Source: Bacillota bacterium (lineage in GTDB: Bacteria > Bacillota > Clostridia > Christensenellales > SZUA-584). Taken from it: DNA of 28,588 bases. Shown piece by piece: positions 22,377 to 28,588 of the stretch. Location of the stretch: contig JAEWWC010000104.1 of the NCBI GenBank assembly GCA_023396555.1, positions 1 through 28,588 on the forward strand, given 5' to 3'. The notes under the pieces were generated by a model, which saw only the letters and a program-made list of their open reading frames with translations, did no database searches and had not been told where the DNA came from. Position numbers and translations under genes: made by a program. The stretch's first letter is position 1. Each line of letters opens with the position of its first letter.

Positions 22377-24398
22377 ATGGCTAACGATTCATTATTGGAT
22401 GTCTATTTGTTTGAAAATATGCAGTTGCTCGACAAACTGGAATCGGTGCTGCTCGAATGTGAAAAAAATTCCGGCTTTTCCTCCGAGGACATCGCCGATA
22501 TTTTTCGAATATTGCATACGATAAAAGGTTCATCGGCGATGATGAACTTCGACAGTATCGCAGGCCTCTCCCATGCGCTGGAGGACCTGTTCGATTTCCT
22601 GCGTGCCCATTCATCCCGCCGGGAAGACCATCAGAAGATCAGCGACCTTGTTTTCACGTCGCTGGACATCATTAAGGCAGAAATTTCAAAGATACAGATG
22701 GGTGGGCTGCCAGACGGCGACGTCTCAGGCATCATCAAACAGGTCCGGGATTTTCACCAGGTGTTAACCGGCAGGAAGGCAGAGCCCCCGGCTCCAGCCG
22801 TACAATCTGCAGAGGCAGCTTCAGCCGCTGCGAATGCACTCACTGGTGAAGAAAAGGCATTTAAAGCCCATGTCCTCTTTCAGAAGGAATGCAAGATGGA
22901 AAACATTCGGGCTCTGGGTCTCGTCAAATCCATCGAACCCATGTGTGCATCCGTCGCCACAGTTCCTGCTGATTTGTTGGGTGAGCACAGCGATGATGAG
23001 ATCATCTCGAACGGATTAATCGTCTACATACTGTCAGCAGAATCCGCCGAAAGCCTGACTAAAAAGATTCGTGAGACCTTCTTCATCCAGAATTTCATTT
23101 TGGATGAGCTGAATGCTGAAGAGGCCGCCGGAGTGTTTGGTGTTAAGAAAGACGAAGTAAAAGCGCCCGACGCCGAAGCGGAAACCGCTGCCGCTGTGCT
23201 TAAAACGCAGGAAACAACAGGCATGGTCAAACAGAGCTATCTTTCCGTCAATCTCGCCAAGCTGGATATGCTGATGGATATCGTGGGCGAGATCGTCATC
23301 ACCGAGGCGACGGTCACCAAAAACCCCAAGGTGCTGGATCTGCATCTGGAGAGCTTCGATAAATCGTCCCGCCAGCTGCACAAGCTCACCGAGGAGCTTC
23401 AGGATATCGTCATGTCCATCCGCATGGTGCCGGTATCGGCCACGTTCCACAAGATGGAGCGCATTGTGCGCGACATGTCCAACAAATTCAACAAGAAGGC
23501 CCGGCTGGAGATCATTGGTGAAGACACCGAGCTGGACAAGAACGTACTGGACAACCTGTCCGATCCGCTGATGCACCTGATACGCAACTGTATGGACCAC
23601 GGCCTGGAGTCTGCCGAAGACCGTGAGCAGCTCGGCAAGGACCCTGTGGGAACGATCCGGCTGGAAGCGCGCAATGCGGGCAGCGACGTGCTGATCACAG
23701 TCAGCGACGATGGGCGCGGTCTGAATAAAGACAAGCTTATTGAGAAGGGCATCGCCAAAGGCCTCATTAAAAAGCCCAAGGCGGAAGTTACCGACAAGGA
23801 AGCTTATGCGCTGATATTCAACCCCGGCTTTTCCACCAAGGAACAGGTCACAGAGTTTTCGGGACGCGGCGTAGGCATGGACGTTGTGATGCGGAACATC
23901 GAAAAAATCGGCGGGTCTTTGTCGGTGGACTCCACCCCCGGCAAGGGTATGTCGGTCATCATGCAGATACCACTGACACTGGCCATCATCGACGGTATGC
24001 AGGTGTCCGTCGGCGGCTCTTCCTATATCATACCGCTGCTTTCCATCCGGGAATCCTTCAAGCCCAAAAAGGGCGACTGCTTCGCCGACCCGGATGGCCG
24101 GGAGATGATCTATATCCGCGGCAACTGCTATCCGATCATACGGCTGCATGAAGCTTTCCACATCGAAACCGACATCACGGCATTCGAGCAGGGTATATTG
24201 GTGACGGTGGAAACGCAAACTCAGACGTACTGCCTGTTCGTCGACGAGCTGGTGGGCGAGCAGAAAACTGTAGTCAAACCGATACCGATTTATATAATCC
24301 GGGCGCTTCGGTGTACCAAGTGCCTCGCGGGCTGCACCATACTCGGTGATGGAAGTATCAGTCTTATTCTGGATATCAACGGGTTGCTGCAAAAATAA
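22377..24398 (+). CDS. cheA: Chemotaxis histidine kinase CheA
   Basis: The 673-residue kinase has all five CheA domains: P1 with phospho-His47 in ILHTIKGSSAMM; a P2 CheY-binding domain around 160-250 (CKMENIRALGLVKSIEP); the P3 dimerisation helices after SVNLAKLDMLMDIVGEIV; the P4 ATPase with LMHLIRNCMDHGLE (N box), SDDGRGLN (G1) and FSGRGVGMDVV (G2); and a P5 CheW-like domain ending SLILDINGLLQ. Alanine-rich linkers separate P1, P2 and P3. It passes phosphate to CheY and CheB. A GGAAGGGG site precedes the ATG. Confidence 0.97.
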   Translation: MANDSLLDVYLFENMQLLDKLESVLLECEKNSGFSSEDIADIFRILHTIKGSSAMMNFDSIAGLSHALEDLFDFLRAHSSRREDHQKISDLVFTSLDIIKAEISKIQMGGLPDGDVSGIIKQVRDFHQVLTGRKAEPPAPAVQSAEAASAAANALTGEEKAFKAHVLFQKECKMENIRALGLVKSIEPMCASVATVPADLLGEHSDDEIISNGLIVYILSAESAESLTKKIRETFFIQNFILDELNAEEAAGVFGVKKDEVKAPDAEAETAAAVLKTQETTGMVKQSYLSVNLAKLDMLMDIVGEIVITEATVTKNPKVLDLHLESFDKSSRQLHKLTEELQDIVMSIRMVPVSATFHKMERIVRDMSNKFNKKARLEIIGEDTELDKNVLDNLSDPLMHLIRNCMDHGLESAEDREQLGKDPVGTIRLEARNAGSDVLITVSDDGRGLNKDKLIEKGIAKGLIKKPKAEVTDKEAYALIFNPGFSTKEQVTEFSGRGVGMDVVMRNIEKIGGSLSVDSTPGKGMSVIMQIPLTLAIIDGMQVSVGGSSYIIPLLSIRESFKPKKGDCFADPDGREMIYIRGNCYPIIRLHEAFHIETDITAFEQGILVTVETQTQTYCLFVDELVGEQKTVVKPIPIYIIRALRCTKCLAGCTILGDGSISLILDINGLLQK

Positions 24399-24416
24399 TG
24401 TTTACAGGGTAAGTAT

Positions 24417-25490
24417 ATGAGATATGTGTCCACCAAGTATCTGAAGCCGGGAGACAGGCTGAGCACGGACCTGACCGTCTCTCAAAACCGAATACTTCTG
24501 CGCAGGGGCAGGGAGTTGTCTCATACCATTATCAAAAAGCTTGAAACACTGGGGTTTCAAGGCGTTTATGTGGACGATAAGCTGTCTGAAGACATCGTCG
24601 TGTCCGATATCATCAGCCATGAGCTTAAAAGTATTGCCCGTGCTGAGATGCAAGCGCTGTTTTACAACGGTGAAAACAACCGCCACAGCAGCGTGAGAAA
24701 ACAGATGCCCTCCATCAAGAGCATCGTTCACAACATCGTCGACGAAGTGGTGCACAACCGTGATATCATGGTCAACATCATCGATATCCGCGCCTATGAC
24801 GACTATACGTACAGCCACAGCCTGAATGTGGCTGTACTTTCCGTTGTAATGGGCACGGCGCTCGGTCTGACCAAAAAGCAGCTGTACGATCTCGCAATGG
24901 GCGCGTTGCTGCACGACACCGGCAAGATGTTTGTCAAAAAGGAAATACTCAATAAACCTGCCCGCCTGACGCCCGAGGAGTTTGAAGAAATCAAGACACA
25001 TAGCGAACGCGGCTATCTTTATCTATGCGAGCAGCTGGAGATCCCCGAGCACGCGCGCATCGTGGCGCTGCAGCATCATGAGCAGTATTGCGGCAACGGT
25101 TATCCCGGTGGCCTTGCCAAAGACAGCATCCATCTCTACGGGCGCATATGCTGTGTTGCGGATGTGTACGACGCGCTGACGTCGGACAGGCCGTACCGCA
25201 AAAGCATGCTGCCCTCCGACGCGCTTGAATACATCATGAGCGGTTACAACACATTGTTTGATCCCATGGTCGTGGAGATTCTGACCAAAAAAATTGCGCC
25301 TTACCCGGTGGGCACGTGCGTGCGTCTCAGCACCGGGCAGGTCGGCATCGTGGTCAAAAATTATCAGGAAACGAGCCTGCGGCCCCGTATCCGGCTCATT
25401 GTAAACGGCGAACCCATCGACGAATACATCGATTTGTCCGAAGACATGTCGGCTCTTAACATCACCATCAACGATATCGTGGGAAGCTAG
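24417..25490 (+). CDS. HD-GYP domain protein, probable cyclic-di-GMP phosphodiesterase
   Basis: The 357-residue cytosolic protein begins with a short beta-rich domain typical of bacillotal HD-GYP proteins (KYLKPGDRLSTDLTV, GVYVDDKLSED). It then has a full HD-GYP domain: SHSLNVAV, LLHDTGK (His166-Asp167), KTHSERG, LQHHEQYCGNGYPGG (GYP at 228-230) and RICCVADVYDALTSDRPYR. HD-GYP enzymes hydrolyse cyclic-di-GMP to GMP or pGpG. No receiver or sensor domain is fused to it. It starts 18 bases after cheA, so it should be made together with the chemotaxis kinase and help lower c-di-GMP during motility. Confidence 0.94.
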   Translation: MRYVSTKYLKPGDRLSTDLTVSQNRILLRRGRELSHTIIKKLETLGFQGVYVDDKLSEDIVVSDIISHELKSIARAEMQALFYNGENNRHSSVRKQMPSIKSIVHNIVDEVVHNRDIMVNIIDIRAYDDYTYSHSLNVAVLSVVMGTALGLTKKQLYDLAMGALLHDTGKMFVKKEILNKPARLTPEEFEEIKTHSERGYLYLCEQLEIPEHARIVALQHHEQYCGNGYPGGLAKDSIHLYGRICCVADVYDALTSDRPYRKSMLPSDALEYIMSGYNTLFDPMVVEILTKKIAPYPVGTCVRLSTGQVGIVVKNYQETSLRPRIRLIVNGEPIDEYIDLSEDMSALNITINDIVGS

Positions 25491-25491
25491 A

Positions 25492-25523
25492 CGGCTGTTT
25501 AAAACAACGGCCTATTTCTTTTT
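25492..25523 (+). terminator. Possible terminator after the HD-GYP gene
   Basis: GGCTGTT and AACAACGGCC can pair with a two-base bulge and are followed by a T-rich stretch (TATTTCTTTTT). The hairpin is weak. Confidence 0.4.
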
Positions 25524-25581
25524 CCCCTCCTCCTTCACCCATTCCATTTTTCACCCATCGTACTATTCCGTATATTTTCTG

Positions 25582-25629
25582 TTGATTTTTTATTAGATAG
25601 CGAATATATTATCTCTGGAACAAGTATTC
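25582..25629 (+). promoter_or_regulatory. Promoter of the Y-family polymerase gene with a LexA-like site
   Basis: TTGATT (25582-25587), 17 bases and TATATT (25605-25610) form a promoter. GAACAAGTATTC (25618-25629), at the expected transcription start, differs by one base from the Gram-positive LexA core GAAC-N4-GTTC. SOS control is therefore plausible but rests on this one imperfect site. Confidence 0.5.
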
Positions 25630-25731
25630 TTATATAGGGTATGCATTTATATAGATTGTCCACAACGTTGAAAACCTCCGCTGCAAATTGCGAAGGGCCC
25701 GTATCACGGCTTTTGAGGAAGGAGGGCAGCA

Positions 25732-26958
25732 ATGTCGACAAGTGATCGCGTCATATATCATATCGACTGCAACTGCTTTTATGCCAGCGTCGAACAGCTG
25801 CTTTATCCGGAGTACAAAAATGTGCCCATGGCCGTATGCGGCAATCCCGAGGCGCGAAGAGGCATTATATTGGCCAAAAACGAGCTGGCTAAAAGCTGCG
25901 GCGTTAAGACGGCCGAAACCATCTGGCAGGCCCGGCGCAAATGCCCTGACCTCGTACTGCGACCGCCCCGCCATCACCTGTATCAGGAGTATTGTGAAAA
26001 AGTCAACGCCATCTATGAGCAGTACACCAGCCAGGTGCAGCGCTTTGGCATCGACGAAAGCTACCTCGACGTCACCGGCAGCCTGCATCTGTTTGGCGGC
26101 GACGCCGTCGCACTGGCCCATGATATCCGGCAGCGGATCACCCGGGAGACCGGCCTGACTGTCTCAATCGGCGTCAGCTGGTGTAAGGTTTTTGCCAAGC
26201 TGGGCAGCGACCTGAAAAAGCCCGATGCTGTCAGCGTCATCAGCCGGGAAAATTACCGGCAGGTCGTCTGGTCCATGCCGGCGGGCAACCTTCTCTTTGT
26301 GGGGCGTCATACCGAGGAAAACCTCAGGCAGTTGGGCGCGCGCACCATTGGTGAATTGGCCTGCATGAACCCGGCCTTGCTGCACAGGCGCTTGGGCAAG
26401 CTGGGCGACCAGCTTCACGCCTATGCCAACGGGCTGGATGACAGCCTGGTGCTGGAGACTGGGCAGGAGGATGACATACAGTCGGTGGGCAACGGCATGA
26501 CTTTCAGCCGCAATCTGCTCAGTTGGGAGGACATTCACACATCGGTGACAGTACTCAGCGACAGTGTGGCCGCCCGGATGCGCCGGTATGGCGTCAAATG
26601 CGCCGCCGTTCAGGTCACCATCAAAGACACGAATCTAAAAGTGATTACCCGGCAAAAGCCGCTGCCTCTGCCCTCTTATCTGGCGACCGATATGAGTCGC
26701 GCCGTGATGGAGCTCATACAGTCCTCCTGGAAAATCGGCAATCCCATTCGAATGCTTACCGTGACCGCCCTCAAGCTGATGCCCCAGAACATGGCAGTCG
26801 AACAGCTTTGTTTGTTCAGGGAAACCGAGGTCAACCGGGAAAGGCAGGAGCGGCTGGAAAGAGCCCTGGACGGTATCCGGGAGAAGTTCGGCCACGGCAG
26901 CATACTGCCCGGCAGCGTGCTGAACAACGACCTGGGCATTGACGGCAAAGTCAGATAG
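25732..26958 (+). CDS. dinB: Y-family DNA polymerase (DinB/Pol IV type)
   Basis: The 408-residue translesion polymerase has the catalytic carboxylates in YHIDCNCFYASVE (Asp12) and RFGIDESYLDVTG, a finger loop with MAVCGNPEARRGIILAKN, the helix-hairpin-helix region LRQLGARTIGELACM, and a little-finger domain from about 240. The motif QLCLF (358-362) fits the beta-clamp-binding consensus. Such enzymes copy past damaged bases with low fidelity. The ATG at 25732 follows GGAGG. An SRAP abasic-site protein is encoded next, making a small DNA-damage pair. Confidence 0.94.
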   Translation: MSTSDRVIYHIDCNCFYASVEQLLYPEYKNVPMAVCGNPEARRGIILAKNELAKSCGVKTAETIWQARRKCPDLVLRPPRHHLYQEYCEKVNAIYEQYTSQVQRFGIDESYLDVTGSLHLFGGDAVALAHDIRQRITRETGLTVSIGVSWCKVFAKLGSDLKKPDAVSVISRENYRQVVWSMPAGNLLFVGRHTEENLRQLGARTIGELACMNPALLHRRLGKLGDQLHAYANGLDDSLVLETGQEDDIQSVGNGMTFSRNLLSWEDIHTSVTVLSDSVAARMRRYGVKCAAVQVTIKDTNLKVITRQKPLPLPSYLATDMSRAVMELIQSSWKIGNPIRMLTVTALKLMPQNMAVEQLCLFRETEVNRERQERLERALDGIREKFGHGSILPGSVLNNDLGIDGKVR

Positions 26959-27059
26959 GCAATTCGTCGGTGGGACGCCTCGGGAACATATGGTATAATA
27001 AAGGAAATGTGTTATCGGAGCGCAAGTGAACGGCGTATGGAGACGAAGGGGGAGCTGAT

Positions 27060-27662
27060 ATGTGCGGACGTTATCAGATCGAAGCGGATGCTGATATCGA
27101 CATGGACGAAATTCTGGATGAAATAAACGAACGATACAAGGACACCTCAGAGGCCGCAAGTGTCGGCGAGGTCTGCCCCACCGACACCGCGCCCGTACTG
27201 ATACGGGGCGACAATAAACCGCAGGCCAGACTGATGAAATGGGGCTTCCCCAAATGGCAGGGCGGCGGCGTCATCATCAATGCGCGCGCCGAAACCGTGC
27301 AGGACAAGCTGGCTTTCCGGCCTTCGCTGGAATCCCGGCGCTGCATCTTGCCTACCACGGGTTTTTTCGAATGGCATCAGGAAGAGGGCAGGAAGAAGAC
27401 GAAGTACCTCTTCCGCCTGCCTGAAACGAAGATGCTGTACCTTGCCGGGCTGTATGGCGTTTTCCACGACAGCCAGCGCCCTTATGATGCCTATGTGATA
27501 CTGACCGCGGACGCCAACCCGTCGATGTCGCCGTATCACGACCGCATGCCGCTGGTGCTGCTGCCGGACGACAAGGACAAGTGGCTCACTGACCCGGGTT
27601 TCGCCTATGAGTATGTGCAGCACCCCTGCCGCGCGATGCTGAAGGCAGCCGCCGTACTGTGA
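27060..27662 (+). CDS. SRAP (YedK/HMCES-type) abasic-site DNA-protein crosslink protein
   Basis: The 200-residue protein carries the full SRAP active site: Cys2 (MCGRYQ, exposed after removal of Met1), Asn74 in IINARAET, Glu104 in TGFFEW and His160 in PYHDRMP, nearly the same numbering as E. coli YedK (2/75/105/160). It forms a covalent thiazolidine link to abasic sites in single-stranded DNA and shields them. GGGGGAG precedes the ATG. A TATAAT box at 26994-26999 may give it its own promoter, though no good -35 is present. Confidence 0.95.
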   Translation: MCGRYQIEADADIDMDEILDEINERYKDTSEAASVGEVCPTDTAPVLIRGDNKPQARLMKWGFPKWQGGGVIINARAETVQDKLAFRPSLESRRCILPTTGFFEWHQEEGRKKTKYLFRLPETKMLYLAGLYGVFHDSQRPYDAYVILTADANPSMSPYHDRMPLVLLPDDKDKWLTDPGFAYEYVQHPCRAMLKAAAVL

Positions 27663-27674
27663 GGTCCGCCAAGG

Positions 27675-27703
27675 TTGCGCTCATTCCCCTTTTGCCGTAT
27701 ACT
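27675..27703 (+). promoter_or_regulatory. Promoter of the ABC binding-protein gene
   Basis: TTGCGC (27675-27680), 17 bases and TATACT (27698-27703) precede the lipoprotein start by 62 bases and begin right after the SRAP stop. Confidence 0.55.
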
Positions 27704-27765
27704 GTATGCATTGGGCTGAGTATCCAAACCTTCGTATAAACGACCTACCCCAAGGAGAAGCACTG

Positions 27766-28572
27766 ATGAAGAAACTATCCATTGTACTGATCGTATGCAT
27801 GTTGCTGACCGCGCTGGCTGGCTGCGCTCCCGCCGGCTCGAACGATAAACCTCTCATTGTCGCGATGGAGCTGGCCTATCCCCCGTTTGAGACAAAGGAC
27901 GACGCGGGTAACCCCTCGGGCGTCAGCGTGGACTTCGCCAAAGCCTTCGGCGAATACATCGGGCGCGACGTGGCGATCGAAAACACCGCGTGGGACGGCC
28001 TCATACCGTCGCTGCAGACGGGCAAGGCGGACATGATCGTCTCGTCCATGACCATCACCGAAGCCCGCAAGGAGACGGTGGATTTCTCGGTGCCATATGC
28101 CAACGCGCTGCTCGCAATACTCGCCAACAAGGATTCGGGCATCGCGTCCATCGACGATCTCAACCAGCCCGGCAAAAAGCTGGCGGTGAAGACGGGGACC
28201 ACCGGCCATACGTATGCCGAAAAGAATCTGACCAACGCCGAACTGATCGTGCTGTCGGACGAGAGCGCCTGTGTCACCGAAGTGGTGCAGGGCAAGGCGG
28301 ATGCCTTTATCTACGACCAGCTGACGATATACCGTAACTGGAAGGCCAACGAGGATGCGACAGCCGCCGTGTTCATACCGTTTCAGGACGTGGAACAGTG
28401 GGGCGTTGCCGTCAAAAAGGGCAACACGTCGCTGCTGGACAAGCTCAACGAGTTTATCCCCAAGTTCACCGGGGACGGAGGCTTCGACAAGCTGACGGAA
28501 AAATACCTCTCCGAAGAGAAGGCCGCTTTCGATGAGCTGGGCTTTCAGTGGTTCTTCGACCTGAAATCATAA
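27766..28572 (+). CDS. Polar amino-acid-type ABC transporter substrate-binding lipoprotein
   Basis: The 268-residue protein begins with a lipoprotein signal peptide ending in the lipobox LAGC (Cys20), followed by a family 3 solute-binding domain: LIVAMELAYPPFETKDDAGN, GVSVDFAKAFGEYIGRDV, WDGLIPSLQTGKADMIVSSM, TITEARKETVDFSVPY. Such proteins deliver amino acids such as Gln, Arg, His or Cys to an ABC importer; the ligand cannot be told. I use the ATG at 27766 because AAGGAG lies upstream; the frame also extends to 27706. An ATG at 28573 starts a frame that leaves the window and could be the permease, but it has no good ribosome site. Confidence 0.93.
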   Translation: MKKLSIVLIVCMLLTALAGCAPAGSNDKPLIVAMELAYPPFETKDDAGNPSGVSVDFAKAFGEYIGRDVAIENTAWDGLIPSLQTGKADMIVSSMTITEARKETVDFSVPYANALLAILANKDSGIASIDDLNQPGKKLAVKTGTTGHTYAEKNLTNAELIVLSDESACVTEVVQGKADAFIYDQLTIYRNWKANEDATAAVFIPFQDVEQWGVAVKKGNTSLLDKLNEFIPKFTGDGGFDKLTEKYLSEEKAAFDELGFQWFFDLKS

Positions 28573-28588
28573 ATGAAACTAAAAAACC

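Noticed and set aside
23034..24392. Long minus-strand frame opposite cheA
   Set aside because: It mirrors cheA codon structure; cheA domains are unmistakable on the plus strand.
1..28588. CRISPR arrays, tRNA or rRNA genes, insertion sequences
   Set aside because: No regularly spaced repeats, tRNA-like cloverleaf, rRNA sequence or transposase-like frame was seen.

Overview
The window reads as chromosomal DNA of a Gram-positive, probably clostridial (Bacillota/Clostridia) bacterium of moderately high G+C. Supporting signs are a TagO/WecA-type transferase, a PadR-DUF2812 pair, a DUF1540 protein, a lipoprotein solute-binding protein, a CheC/CheD-type chemotaxis set, strong Shine-Dalgarno sites and frequent TTG/GTG starts. 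I cannot name the genus. TAG ends several intact genes here, so the code looks standard.

Layout. 1-4370: the 3' part of a TagO/WecA-like gene converges on gpsA. Then come an AraC/GyrI-like regulator broken by an in-frame TAG, a PadR-DUF2812 operon behind a near-ideal promoter with an embedded operator, and a small DUF1540 protein. 4432-8436 (minus): a DUF1883-TIR protein, then a tight three-gene exopolysaccharide cassette (GH16 glucanase, GT2 synthase, NodB deacetylase). 8770-13394 (minus): an ABC ATPase, an ABC-2 permease with a large coiled-coil ectodomain, and a membrane protein with seven PASTA repeats and no kinase. 13647-13868 (minus): a compact structured RNA closed by its own long-range helix and ending in a U run; the raiA motif RNA is my best guess. 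13888-15672 (minus): a translationally coupled TetR operon (TetR, small ArsR-like winged-helix fragment, CMD-family protein, zinc ribbon, DUF454 membrane protein). 15794-16369 (minus): an HD-domain protein. 16861-17880 (plus): a solitary LacI regulator with operator-like palindromes at its promoter.

18036-25490 is a divergent chemotaxis locus: cheW-cheR-cheB on the minus strand behind a sigma-D(sigma-28)-type promoter, and cheC-cheD-cheY-cheA plus an HD-GYP c-di-GMP phosphodiesterase on the plus strand. It encodes most of the cytoplasmic pathway: kinase, coupling protein, regulator, phosphatase, deamidase, methyltransferase and methylesterase. No receptor or flagellar gene lies inside the window. 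25732-27662 holds two DNA-damage genes, a Y-family polymerase and an SRAP/YedK abasic-site protein. 27766-28572 is a polar amino-acid-type ABC binding lipoprotein whose transporter partners presumably lie beyond the edge.

The most interesting points are the structured RNA, the PASTA-ABC operon, the DUF1883-TIR protein with an atypical catalytic region, the polysaccharide cassette, the amber-interrupted regulator, and the sigma-D promoter of the divergent chemotaxis operons.
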